From the NCBI RefSeq assembly GCF_949628215.1, contig NC_134276.1, positions 30,754,226 to 30,818,225 of the forward strand: a stretch of 64,000 nt of DNA, read 5' to 3'. Under the pieces are notes generated by a model. That model had not been told where the DNA came from, made no database searches, and worked only from the letters and a program-made list of their open reading frames with translations. Below, piece after piece: positions 14,014 to 26,900 of this stretch (the first letter of the stretch is position 1; every line of letters starts with the position of its first letter). A program made the translations under genes and the position numbers. This stretch comes from Phalacrocorax aristotelis (taxonomy: Eukaryota; Chordata; Aves; Suliformes; Phalacrocoracidae).

Positions 14014-14409
14014 TGTCCAGAGAAGGGCAACAAAGCTGGTGAAAGGTCTGGAGAACAAGTCTTCTGAGGAGCGGCTGAGGGAACTGGGGTTGTTTAGTCT
14101 GGCGAAAAGGAGGCTGAGGGGAGACCTTATCGCTCTCTCCAACTACCTGAAAGGATGAGAGGAAATGGCATCAAGTTGCATCAGGGGAGATTTAGATTGG
14201 ATATTAGGAAAAATCTCTTCACTGAAAGAGTTGTCATGCATTGGACCAGGCTGCCTAGGGAAGTGGTTGAGTCACTATCCCTGGAGGTATTTAAAAGACA
14301 TGTAGGTGTGATGCTTAGGGACATGGTTTAGTGGTGGAGTTGGCAGTGCTGGGCTAACAGTTGGACTTGATGATCTTAAAGGTCTTTTCCAACCTCAATG
14401 ATTCTATAA
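14014..14409 (+). mobile_element. CR1 LINE, 5'-truncated 3' end with internal deletion
   Basis: This is the 3' end of a CR1 non-LTR retrotransposon in sense orientation. Bases 14016-14158 encode the C-terminal part of ORF2, including [19 protein letters not shown], which closely parallels the CR1 copy at 53.9-54.3 kb ([12 protein letters not shown]). The element ends in ATGATTCTATAA at 14398-14409, the octamer-type 3' terminus characteristic of CR1, preceded by TTGGACTTGATGATCTTAAA at 14361-14380. After the residues YLKG the frame runs straight into TGA at the junction of a deletion. Measured against the other copy in this window, about 52 bp are missing between YLKG and the downstream RGNG-encoding bases. 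Severe 5' truncation is normal for the family. The element cannot move. The 5' boundary is uncertain by about 25 bp. Confidence 0.93.
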
Positions 14410-17400
14410 CACCAGCGTTTATACCAGCGGTTCATTTGGCCTCTGATCTAAATGCAGTGCGCTCTGTTTTCTTTGTAAATTCATCTTGCATTATGGCATA
14501 TCTGCTTACATTTTAAAACTACCTAAGGAGTAAATAATTTGCCCTTTTTGACAGGCATACTGGGAGTTTCAGTCTGTTACCCATTTGCTTTAAATATCAG
14601 GCCGTAAAACTGTGCCTGGGTTTTTGGCTGACATCATGGTTAATGATGCACTGTGCCTATTCTCTGGTTATGGAGGAATTCTCACATTATTTCTGGGGTA
14701 AGCTAATAATGAATGTTACTCAGAACAAATCCTAAGTTTGTGGTTGACTTGCTGCCAATGTAGGAAATCATGTTACGACCATTATCTCAATCTATCTCCT
14801 CCCTCTTAAGCAGAAAGTTTTAATGTTAATTCCAATGCAATCTATATCTAAGTAAGTGGTGCCTATTTGGTATGCAATGTACTGGACCAACTCCTTTTAA
14901 TAGTGTTAATGTGACATTTGAGCGGCAGAGAGCCATCTTGGCACCTTACCTTCCCAAGTTTTTCTGGGGCACCACCTTATTTCTCATGTTCAGTTCTATG
15001 TTTTTCTCTGCTTTGCAAAATTTCCTGCAGCAATTCTCATCAAATGAACTTGCCTTAAATGCAACCATTTAAATAGATTTAATTGCAATTTTTAGCCCCA
15101 GAACAAAGGCAGAAACAACATACACATCACACAGGTCATACCTGTCAAACTGCAAACACATCAGTACAGCAAAGCAAAGGAGTTCATTTTCAAATCTTCA
15201 CTTACATATTTGTGTAAAAATAGGGCCTTCAGGAACAACAAAATATGTCTGGAATCAGAGTGTTGCAATTAGGGTCTCGTTCACACTAATCCTTGGGATA
15301 ACATTAAAAAAACAGTCTAACTGACTGCATTCAAGCTCTGTTAGGTGGTTGCATTCACATTTGGGATCCAACCCGCCAGGGTCTTCAGAGCTCCATTTTT
15401 GTCTGATGTGGTTACCAAACAGTGGAACATTTCTAGCATGACCAAAACTTAGTCATGCCTCAGTAACTTAACTCAGATTCCACATCTTCAAGCCTGAAAG
15501 TGGTTTGAGGGGCACAATTTTATCCGTGCCATCCATAAAAAGAAATTTAACCCTGTTTTCCTGATCGCCTTGGATGTTGTGGTGTGCACACATCACCTAC
15601 ACCACTTATGAGCGTGGTGCTGTCCAATAGGTCATAAATCCTACGGTTACTGCCATCCAGTTATGGCATATGGGAATTTTCCTTTAAAAAACCCTCTCCG
15701 GTGTTAGCACAGTGGAACTTGTATTCTCCCCACCATCAGAACCCAGGCTTTCAAACAGCCACGTACTACAAGTAACAGGCAAAACCACTATCTACTTTTA
15801 CGATGGAACGTGATCGGTGTGTGAAAGGTCCGTATGATGTGGTGACGACAGCAGAAGGAGACGGGACTGAGTGACTCAAGCTTTCCTTCCAGGCCCCCGT
15901 TACTCTGAGGGCTCCCAGGGGCTCTTCTCCTGCTATAAGATAGCGCAGTTCTTTCCACTGACGTGGAGTTATGTCCAGCTCCATGAAAACTGAGCTCATT
16001 CCTTGATTTGCTCCTCTCTGAACATCAGGTGAGTTATGGCAGAGGAAAAAAAGATATTTCCTTTCCCCCTCATCTTGCTGCGCAAAAGCCAGTGGCAAAA
16101 TTGAAATCCTGAAAACAGCTTCTTGATGACTTACAGTGACAAGACACTAAAATAAAAAGACAAAGGGTAAGAAAACAGAGTATCTGTCTGAATATGATCC
16201 AAAGATTTTTCTTTCCACCTATGTTTTTCCCTTTTTCTAACCAGGGTACAGGGTTCCTTCATAACTGCAAAGGGTGTGCTACTTAAAGGGCTTTGAAACA
16301 AACTTTTTCTTCTAGTTAGAAAACAGAGCAGGTCAAGAAGTAATAGACGAAAGTGAAATTTTTCTCAACATCACAGCACCCTCTCAGCTAGCAGACCTTC
16401 TCCATGACTGTCCTTAGAGCCTCTTCATGTTACCACTGGAGGGTGACTTAATTTTTAAAACCCTAGTCCTACACAGCCAAAGAAAATAAGAGGCTGAAGC
16501 AGATTCAAATGTGTTGCTGAAACATTGCATTAGCATATGCAGAATCATGCATTATACGAGTGTCACTCAGGTCACAGCCTGGAAGTGGCACAGTTCTGCC
16601 AATACAAAGCCAGTTCATCTTTATACAGCAGTTAGCATAAACAACAGTTAAAAGGAAAAATAAAAAAAAAAAAAAAAAGCCTTGCAGTCTTATTTTACAA
16701 TTTCAGGATGAGTTTCATGGACCACTGGTTTTGAAAAGTGTGTGTGTTTGTGGGAAGTGAGGTGTGGAGGGGGATGAGTGTTTTTATAGCTGAGCGCAAC
16801 AGAGAGGGGTCTTGAGAAACAGAAGATGTGATCCCACAATGGATTAAGCAGAGCAATTTTTAAACACAGAAAGTGTTGGAAGGATGAACCGTGAAGAGGT
16901 ACAATTTAGTAAGTTACAATAAAATTCCCTCCAACATTAACTACTTAAAGGGTAGTGGTACACAAGCTTTCCCTTTGCTTCATCAAATGTGTACCGCTTC
17001 CACATCCAAGAGGAACAGACTTCAAAGTAGGAGATGTCCACAACCAGTAAGAAAAATTCTAGCATTTGCTTAAAAAAATCTGTGCACAGGAGAGGTCCCA
17101 TTAAAGTTCTAATCAGTCCCCTAGAGAGCACATTCTTCTGGAGTGTAATACATTTTTGTGTGTGGCATGCCAGCACCCAACCCACATTTTTTCCTACAAA
17201 GTGGGTGTTGTCTGGGAGTATTCTCTCGGGATGTCTAGCACCACTGAGCCAGCCTGTACCAGAAATCCCCTCTGTCTCAGCACCCTGATCCAGCTTCATG
17301 CCTCCCATCCTCCCTTACTGCATTTCTCCAGCTCTTCATGCTCTTGCACCTTTATCTCGTTAGCCAACTTGCTCTATCTGCCCACGGAATTCTCTGCCTG

Positions 17401-20395
17401 ATGAAAACCTCCTGCGCGTGGCTTTTCCTGGTCTCGGCGCTTGTCTGCTCTCAGACATGTAGACATAATATGGTCTGAGAAGATCAATTTCTTCTTTGAG
17501 GTCCAGTCTTATCTCCCAGACAGTGGTTTATACAGTGGGTTCCCTGGGGAATTTTCCTCTTTGCACATGGAGCCGTTCCCTTGGCCAAAAGCTAATGAAT
17601 GTGGCACGTCTCCAGACTGCGCCATGAAGACAGGGAGGAAGGATGAACACCCGGCCAGGCTTCTCGCACACTCACACGTCTACTCTGAAGCATGGAGAGA
17701 GGCTTTACTGCTGTTGCAGCTTCCTTCCCAAATGGGTGAAATATCTCAGTCTCTCAGCAAAGTCTCAAATGCTGACTGTTTGGCTTTTTTCCCCCCGCTA
17801 TTCAGTGTATTCAAGGTGGACTGGGGCGTTTCATAGCTCAAGTCCAAGGCTCTGTATTTCTCCCCCATCAGCATCATCCCACTACCACTAGACCCTCGGC
17901 GCTGTTCCTGTTGTGGGTAATGTTAATGACCCATTGACTGCAGCACCAGAAACATCAACGATGAGTTCCCCAGTCTCTGGGGAGGGGAAGCAGGGAGGAG
18001 GTACAGCACTTTGGCCTAGCTCAGGGTGGCTTGCTCTGTTCTTCAGAGATATCATCCCTTTTCTGAAAGTTCCCCGTGCCTTTTGGGGGGTCCAGGGTGT
18101 AGCTTGGACTCCAGTTGCTCATGGCTCTTTCTGCCATGCCATGGAAGGACAATCCTTGCAATAGTGCTGGGGAAGCCAGTGCCTTGTTTTGTGAGAAGCA
18201 GCATGAGCAGAAAAGTTCAGGCCAGACACAGACTTCTTCCAATTTGGAAAAATCCATCCCTAGGATTTGATTAAGGGTCATTTCTTGCTATTAGCTGCCA
18301 ATGGCTGTACTGATATGGGCTTGGAGATGAGCTGGCTGCCCCACCGGGTCCCAGGGCTGTGGCCACAGCTCACAGGGCAGCAAAGCAGCTCAGCAGTGGT
18401 TTCTGTGTGGATGCAGGGACTGCTGGTGTGGGGTTGTACCACCAAGGACTGGATGGAATAGCTGGAGCCATCAGCTGCCCCAACAGGGACCTTCAGGGCA
18501 TGGGATTCAAAGTCCTCAGTTGCCAGGTGTCTTAGTTTATCTTGCTTATTTGCACATGCCCATAAGCACATTAACTTCTTTTCCTGCTGCACCCTCCTTT
18601 CACACCACCCAGGACAAGATCAGGTGCCCTCTTTTCTTGATCAGATGTACATGGTGGCAGTGAGTCCCCCCACCCTGCTCCCCTGGTCAGCTGGCCCTCC
18701 CTGGGCAGACACATGGCACCCCTGGTGCAGCCCTCCAACTGCTAGAGCAATGACCTAATTTGGGGGTTATTCCTCCTGCTACCTGCCCCAGCAATGACCC
18801 CTAAATGACCCCCAAACCTCAAATTACCAGCGCCATCCCTCTTCCCAGATAACATGCCTGTTTCCCCAAGAATTCAGCTGCAGAGATAATCTTTACCCAG
18901 CTTTCCTCTAGAGGGACCCTTACCTTGATTTTAGCTTTATTAGCTCTGATTAAAACACATTTAAGTATAAGGAAGCCTCCCTAAAACCAAGCTGCTAAGC
19001 TGGCAGAGATAGTGGCATAGTAACCATTCCTACCACAGGCTGTCTTAAAACCAAGGGGAGTCCTGGGTGTGTGAGGAATCACAACAGGACCACTGCAGTG
19101 CAACTACTAAGTTTTACTGAACCATACAAAGCAAATATATTAGTGTGTTTAGTCTTAAATGTAATTAAATGTTTCAGTAGCAAATTAAGTGAAGAAAACA
19201 AATCAACCACATGTTTTTAGATACTGGGTGCATAAATATTAAATCATTATAAAAGGCATATGAAGAGGAAAATGCAAACATTATGCAGATTTTAATTTCC
19301 TCAATTATTCCTAATTCCCCCTGAGCCCTACATTCATTCCCAGTGATTGCAGACAGACTAATCACTCAAAGCAGGACACTATTTAATAAGATGCAGCAGC
19401 TGAAACACAGTTTGTCACCGGCCCCATATTGGCACTGTCAACACGGTGGCACTGTCGCCTTGATCAAGCTCTTCAGCTGCAGGGGACTGTGGTTTGTGAC
19501 TCGCGTGTCTGCAGGTATGTAGGTGATGTGCATTTTACACTGCTCTGCAGTCTATCTGGGAAGATCTATCCATCAACATCTGCCTTCTAAAGCCTACAGA
19601 GATCTATTTATGTAACTCCCTCTCTGGAGGAAAGGTGCTGGGAAAGCAGCCAACAATAAATGGAGTGGGTGTGGGAAAATGAAAAATAAGCAAGCAGAAA
19701 TACTACATAAAAGAATGACCATATGGTTTAAGCCACAAGCTATATAAGTCACAGTTATAAAGTTATGTCTGATAACAGATCCAGCAGAGGAGGTGCGTAG
19801 GGCCAGAAGCTCCATGGAGAGAGCCCCAGTGGGGGGTCAGGTGTGGAGAACAAATGTGGGCTCAGAGACCTTCACCAAGCATGAAACAAGCCAGAGTGAT
19901 CCTGGAGGTGGCTCTGCCTTTCCTCAGCCATCCACAGAGCTGCTTTGTCCATCCACAGACAACATCCTACAGCCAACACCTGTCATGGCATCCGTTCACT
20001 GGCCACAGTGTGGAAAAAGAAAACAAACACCACTCAAACTTATACACTGCCCCACTTTGAGGACTGATATTGAGTAGACCGAGGCGTTGATTCTGGATCA
20101 GGAGAACCATGTACACTCTCCTGCCTTGTTCACTGTCTTCTTAAGGCCACGCTAGTGACCTCCAAAGCAACCATTCAAGCAGATAACCTAATGTATAACT
20201 CCTCTCTCATTCAGTATCACATAATGCACAGGCTGGGATGGAATGTAATGGACAACTGTATTTTAAAAAGCAAATTAAAATCTTTACTCTTCCAATTAAT
20301 CTTTAGCACAAGGGCTTCAAAGTAGCCTGCTGTCCTGGCACACTGCACTGGGTGATGGATGTGGGAAGTGCTCCACCTCACTGCCCACACAGCCC
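14410..20395. other. Non-coding stretch between CR1 and LTR
   Basis: No exon or RNA gene is recognised. A 17-A run lies at 16662-16678. Around 14430-14860 the sequence is AT-rich with many TAAT-type cores and could be conserved non-coding DNA, but only alignment could show that. The longest open frames (110 to 131 codons at 15766-17836) lie in mixed-composition DNA and are overlapped by frames on the other strand. An imperfect inverted repeat (TAATTTGGGGGTT with AACCTCAAATTA) lies near 18757-18830. Confidence 0.6.
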
Positions 20396-20994
20396 TGTGT
20401 GCTGTTTTTAGCTGGAGTCGAGTTAATTTCCCTCATAGTAGCTAGTACGGGGATATGTTGTGGATTTGTGCGGGAAACAGTGTTGATAATACAGGGATGT
20501 TTTTGTTACTGCTGAGCAGGGCTTACACAGAGTCGAGGCCTTTTCTGCTTCTCACCCCATCCCACCAGCAAGTGGGCTGGGGGTGCACAAGAAGTTGGGA
20601 GGGGACACAGCTGGGACAGCTGACCCCAACTGACCAAAGGGGTCTTCCATACCATATGATGTCATACTCAGCATATTAAGCTGGCAGAGGAAGAAGGAAG
20701 TGGGGGGAACGTTTGGAGTGATGGCGTTTGTCTTCCCAAGTAACTGTTACTCATGACGGAGCCCTGCTTTCCTGGAGACGGCTGAATACCTGCCTGCCGA
20801 TGGGAAGCAGTGAATGAATTCCTTGTTTTGCTTTGCTTGTGCGTGCAGCTTTTTTTTTACCTATTAAATTGTCTTTATCTCAACCCCAAGCTTTCTCACT
20901 GTTACCCTTCAGATTCTCTCCCCCATCTCACTGGGGCAAGGAGGGAGTGAGCGGCTGTGTAGTGCTTCATTGCCAGCTGGGGTTAACCATGACA
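20396..20994 (+). mobile_element. Solo LTR of an endogenous retrovirus (avian family)
   Basis: About 600 bp matching, from memory, a long terminal repeat family abundant in neoavian genomes. I think it is an ERVL-type element, but the class was not checked. Visible LTR landmarks are a TATA-like GCATATTAAG at 20671-20680, an ATTAAA polyadenylation signal at 20863-20868, and the terminal GGTTAACCATGACA ending at 20994. No retroviral gag, pol or env reading frame flanks it on either side, so this is a solo LTR left by recombination between the two LTRs of a provirus, or a remnant. I could not identify a convincing target-site duplication. The left boundary is approximate because several TG dinucleotides occur together at 20396-20401. 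Open frames inside it are incidental. Confidence 0.85.
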
Positions 20995-23900
20995 CCCCAC
21001 TAGCTACCTGGTGCTGATCACCCAGTGCCTTTCAGAGGGTGGGAATTGCTCACAGAAACTGAAGCAGGAATTAAGGCAGACCATAGCAGGAATGTCTAAA
21101 ATGGGTGGTGTAGTAAGTTGCTTTGGAAAAGGGGAGTCTGTTGTCACTTCTTAACCTGTACCCATATGAAACTATGTGGATTAGTTCACATTTGAATCAG
21201 GCACCTTAATTAACTAGTGCCAGCATGCCAGTGCTCCAGCCTGAAAGGGACTCCAGGGATGACAGCAGTCACTCACTAGCGGGGAGATCAGCTGCTTCAA
21301 AGGAGAAAGCATTTTTTTTACTCAAGACAAGGAGCGGAGATACTATTAAAATCCCAAACTCCATAGCTACTGCAGGATAAGAGGCGCTGACCCAGAAGTG
21401 CCAGTTTCTCTCTGCTGACTGCAAATGGACCTCATATTTGAACACTACATCTGGTCAAGGTGAACCGCCCATCTTCGTAGCAGAGCACTAGCGCTCATAC
21501 TGTGGCGTGAAGTCCCAGTGGCACAGGCCTGTAACATCCCACACCATGTTACAAAATAGACCCCTAACATTGTTATATCCCTCAGCCCACAGAACTGAAT
21601 CAGAATTGAAAAGGTCATTCCAAAAATCCACCTCAACCTTCCGCTCAGCTTGGGTGGGCATCTCTGCAGAGGGTCTCCTCCAGCTCAGCAGCAGTGCTGG
21701 AGGTGAGGACAAGGTCGGCATATTTCATCCTATATCCCAGCATATTTGGCAAGAAAGTGTGAAACAAGAAACATTTTGTTTGTGCCTTTTCACACCCGTG
21801 GGAACAGTGTGTATAAGCAAGTCATTTATCCTCCTCAAGCTTCCTGTGGCAACTAGCAACCAGATAGTTTGGCAGATGATAGCAAAATGAGCACAGAGCA
21901 GGTCGGACTCAAGGGCACTGTTAGATGTACAGCACAACTCAGTGCCGTCTGCGGAGCAATACCGCATTTGAAAGGAATGAAAAAGATGAAGATATAGCTC
22001 ATCAAACTGAGAAAGGGGTGACAGACAAAATCATTGCCACCTTACAAAGGCCATTTCTTCTGCTGCCACCCCTACAAATGAGCTCTAAAAGTGATGCAAG
22101 CAATAGCAGCAACTACTAAAGCAGGCAGCTCTGCCCCTTGCAAAGATGGATCAGAGAATGGAAGTCTGAGATTGATGCAACCATTATATATGATCATCAA
22201 ACCAATACTCCCCAGTGTATTTTGTGCAAGTCATTTTTTTTTCCTTTCATATGTGCTTTTTTTTTGCCAGCAAAGAAGACTTCTTATTTGCAGGATTAAG
22301 TGCAATTCTTGCTGGATACTTTTTCAGCAGGAAATGGAATTTTTAGTTGTGGTTGTTCAGTTCTATTTTTCCTCTAAAAGCGATTGTTTCCCAGACTAAA
22401 TTTCAACTTTTCATTAAAAAAAAAAATCCTTAAACCCAAAGCGTTTTAGTGGGTTTGGTCCAAATCCAGCTCAAATTCAGTGTAGTTTCAATATCATCCT
22501 CTCTGAATTGGACTACCCTATTGCAAGCTACCTCTTTCCCAGTGTAAGGTGACTACGCAGGGAGACACCAAGGCACCCTGAGAGCTGTGGCATAGCAGGG
22601 ATGTCTGAGCCCTAATAGAAAAGTGAGACATCATAACTTCTGTACTGTATCTTTAACCACACTGTAATTCCCACAAGACACCAATATGCTATGCTGCAAA
22701 CCAGAGCTGTAATTTGCAGCAGAAGATAGTCACATTTGGATTTTTCACACCTAGTGAGGTCCTCCAGAGGGGAATGTAATGCAGGTGGAGGAGGGAAAAA
22801 TAATCAACCCTCTACCAGTCACATAACAAGAACACATTTGCACTGTGTAATGCAGCACAGTAGTTGAGTTCGGCCCGCCAGAGTGCCTAGTAGTACAGGC
22901 TTACCTAAGGTCACTTGTGGTGGGGCAGAGGAGGGGAGGGAAACACATCTCCTCACAGGGGAGATCATCCCAGATCACCTCGAGGGGCTGGGAGTGGGAC
23001 ACAGGTAGGAAGCGGGTGCTTGTTTGGTGGAGGCTGCAATGGGATATCTCACAGAGTGAAGATGTGGTCATGGGCGAGCAACCCCCAGGGTGAGCCATGA
23101 GGCTTTTCCCTGTTACAGGGCTGCTTTTCCCATCCTCTCTGTACTCCTGAATGCATCCAGCTCTCCCAGTTAAAACCTCTGTCGCCCAGTTGGGTTTTCC
23201 GTGTAGATCATCGCTGAAATCCCAACACGTAGCTCAGCTCGAGGGTAAAAGCCGCCTGCACAGTGCTCACTGCTCTTCAGAGGCTGCAGATGCACCCTGC
23301 CGAGTCAAAAGGCAGCAAACCAGGACTGCTGCTGGCTCAAGGTCCTGCACATGGCAGCAGAGAGCTTCACCTTTCTGCTGCAAGATTTCATTTCCTGTGC
23401 CAAGCCCATATTAGACGTCACGTCAAGCCTCTAAAGTCTCCTTTTGGAGTTTTCCTTTCAAAAAAAAATATGCAGCTTCTAGGAGGTAAGAAGCTACAGA
23501 CTGCTGTCTGGTTTGATGTGTGTGTATTTTTAAAAATGAATGAAAAATATTCTGGATGGATATGGCGTAACAATATGTAAGCCTGAGGCATCAGATGGTT
23601 AGAAAGCTGTATTCAGTGTGTGCACAGATGTAATTCACTGTAAGGAATATGTGACACCACACAGCAGTTCAAAGTAGCAGGCTGGTACTAATTACTATGC
23701 TTTTAATGACTTCATCCATCAAACCATAACATGTTCTATAATTGTACAGCACAGCCATATGACAACCAAATGCCTAGCCGCTATTTCATAGGAGATGGTT
23801 ACGCAGCAAAATTCTCTGTTGATTACAAGCAGAACACTTGAAAAATAACTGCATTTTAACTCATATGAACCCCCAAAATGAGTTTATTTTACCCCTTTGT

Positions 23901-26900
23901 GAGGAGAAAAGGTAAACCATTGAGGGTTTGGGAGGTGGAAGATTGCACACAGATAAGGCAGGAAGGCTTTTGCTGGATTCACCACTTTTCATACAGACCT
24001 GGAATGTTTACAGCCTGTAACTTGGACCCCTTAAGGACACCATGCAGACATGCCTTGGCCTAACAGAGTTGTGTTTCTCCACAAGGACAGTTTGGTGGTG
24101 GGAATAATGGCATGGGGAACTTCCTCACAGGGAGGGAGTGGCCTCAGAATCTTCAGAGGGTGCGGTAGCGGGGAGGCTGAGGTTTGTCTGTGACAGATCC
24201 TGAGCTTCCCGCAGCTGTGGCAGAGCCTTCCCAGGGTCTGGGCACTGTCACTGCTCACATCACCTCCATCTGCACCAGCAAGGTCCATGTCTTGGCTCTT
24301 TCCCTCTCTAAGATGAACATGCTTACCACATCTCCCATCAACAGCCACCCTCCTCCCCCGAAAAACAGCACACTCCAGTGCACACACTTCTCCCCCTGGG
24401 GAGAGGGCGTGAGATGAAACTCTGCGACAGATGTTATTCACACTGCTGCTTGATCTACAGAAGGATGCTCTGGTGCTAGAGCAGAGGAAGGCAGAGGTCT
24501 GCCCCCCGGTTTTCTGCAGCCTTTTCTTCATTCCCTTCAGAGATCCAGTCCCTTCATTACTCCCGCCCATGTGGTGACACCCTGCTCAGTGGCACAGCAT
24601 AGATGCAGGTACGTATAGGTCATCCACTCATCAATGCCATGTTGACTACCCATTTCCCGTACACATCAAAATGGTGAGTTTCCCATGTTTTCATTTACTA
24701 TTTCACCACTGCTTTTCTTCCAGAATCTCTATGGAGGCTGTTATACAGAAGCCTAAACAATAAAATTACAGATAATACAGAACATATCAGGATGAAATAC
24801 ATATTCCCAAGCTAATAAACCGTGAAGCTAACATTGTACAGATACCCTACAACAGACACCTGCAAGCCCTAGAGCTGACTGCTGGCTGGTTGATCAAGGC
24901 TGTGGTGGGTCCGGATGCACTGTGCCCTCCTGTCCTCAATCCATCACAGTGAAGCAGAGGGTTTGTTCCCACCTTATAAACCTATCTGGCATATCAGAAT
25001 CAGAGGGCTCATCTCCCTAGAGCTTCTCTGTAGAGCTGAATGAGTGAAACGCTGAATAGGTGAGTCGGCCACCTCTTCTATGCATCACTAAGCCATTGAC
25101 TACATGTGTGTGAGTGCTTGTTTGCAAGATGCACTGGCACAGGGACGTAAAGCATCATATTTATTAAATAGCATAAGAAACCACAGGTTTAGGAAAAAAA
25201 TGGTCAGGAGAAGACCAGAATGTGTCAGGTGGGTTCTTATATCCCAGCTGCAGAAAATTACTGAACTTCAATGACCAGGTCTTGTCCCTAATTTGGGAGA
25301 GCTGCAACTTCTTGGAAGGTCATGACAGAGACCCAGTCAGGCAACCTGAACAGATAGTCTCCAGAAAGCATTAAAAAATGCAGCTATCTTGCAGGATACC
25401 TTAGTCTTAAACCTAATATATGCCATGTATTGGCAGAGTCCTCAGGCACAACACTAGTTCAATGAATTTTATCAGTAAAGCCAGATTTACCAGTCCATGG
25501 GTTTTTACGCAGATGTTGATGACATTTCAGCAACTTGATCTAGACACCTGCACTCCTGATTCAGAAATGCAAGTTACCCATCATACAGAAACAACCAAAT
25601 GGCTGTAACAGTCTAAAATAGTGCTTTATTCCAGGAAAAACAGGAAAAAACTATTTTGCTTTAAAAATTGACAAAATGTACAGCGCCTCTTCCTATTAGA
25701 ATTTCCTAAAGCTTTAGAGTATTTCACAATTTAATTATTGGCATAAAACTTGAAGTTCATAAGTATGAAAACAAAAATTTTAAGTGCCATTTTTCTAGTA
25801 GTAGATAGTGGGAGTACTTACCTCTACAACTTTTTTGAAATATTAATATAACTGCTGTGAAAGGCCTACATAAAACAACTCTAATTCATCAGTATTTACA
25901 TTTTTGCTGAGTGCTACATGGTCTAATACTCACCTTGGTGGTATTTCTGTGTTGGTCTGTAAGACAAAGCCTTCAGGGTGCTGTTGCCAGGCTTTTCTTT
26001 CTTATCTCTACATGGCCACTGGCAGCATTAACTACAGAGGCTCTCGGAGTGCCTTGACCATGGTGACCATACCCTGCTTCACTGCCACCTCTCCTCTTGT
26101 CTCCTGGCTGCCTGGAGCTTTGTCAGGATGGTTGCACCCTCCAGGGCCTCCTCTTCTCCTTCTGATTGCCAGGTATTTGCTGTGGCCATGGGCCACATGG
26201 ATTGCTGGAGATCAGTTACCAGAAATGCCTTGTGCCACTTGGTTTGTCTAGAGAGCCTAGGGTGGTTGACTTACAGCTCTTGCGGTTAAAACACATGGTT
26301 CAGCATGGCATAGGGCAGCACAGGAATCTCCTGGAGCTCCTGAAAACGTTTGGTAGTGAAATACCATCCCAAAAATATTTCCTTCTTTTTCCCAGAGTTT
26401 TTTTACCCCAACCCCAAGCCATGCCCTACACAGAACAGGGCACTTCTTGAGCCCCATCATTTGCTGGGCTGTCAAGTGGTCATTCATTTCTACAGGTCAA
26501 CACCTGCCTCTAGCAACTTCTCATCCCTCCACCCACAGAGCTTCCTCATGCAGGATTTTGTCAGAAGTTTAAATGACTGAAGTCAACATGTCTTGCCTCC
26601 TACATATTGTCCTGTTGATGTCACAGAAAAGATCAATACATATAAGCTCAGGAAGAACCATTTGCATCTAAAGGAGTCAGCATGGTTAACCACGGTGACC
26701 TGTTTCTGTGCAGGAACAAAGAGTCGCTGTCTCACACCAGGCCACCAGCCACCGTGGCAAGGTGACACACTGCCATCCCAGACAGCTCAGCCCAGGCAGT
26801 GGCAGCTCTGAAAGGAAGGAGAAAAATTACCCTTGCAGTACAGGGAGAGCATGGGGACCTGAGGAGATACTGCCAGGTGCCACCAGCTTGCTCCTGCATA

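Noticed and set aside
19430-19456. Direct repeat of TGGCACTGTC as a target-site duplication
   Set aside because: The two copies are only 17 bases apart with no transposon between them.
20455-20679. 74-codon open frame as a small gene
   Set aside because: It lies wholly inside the LTR and is incidental.
24031-24570. 179-codon minus-strand open frame
   Set aside because: Rich in Ser, Arg, Cys and Gly, without a recognisable motif. An opposite-strand frame is also open and no homologue comes to mind.
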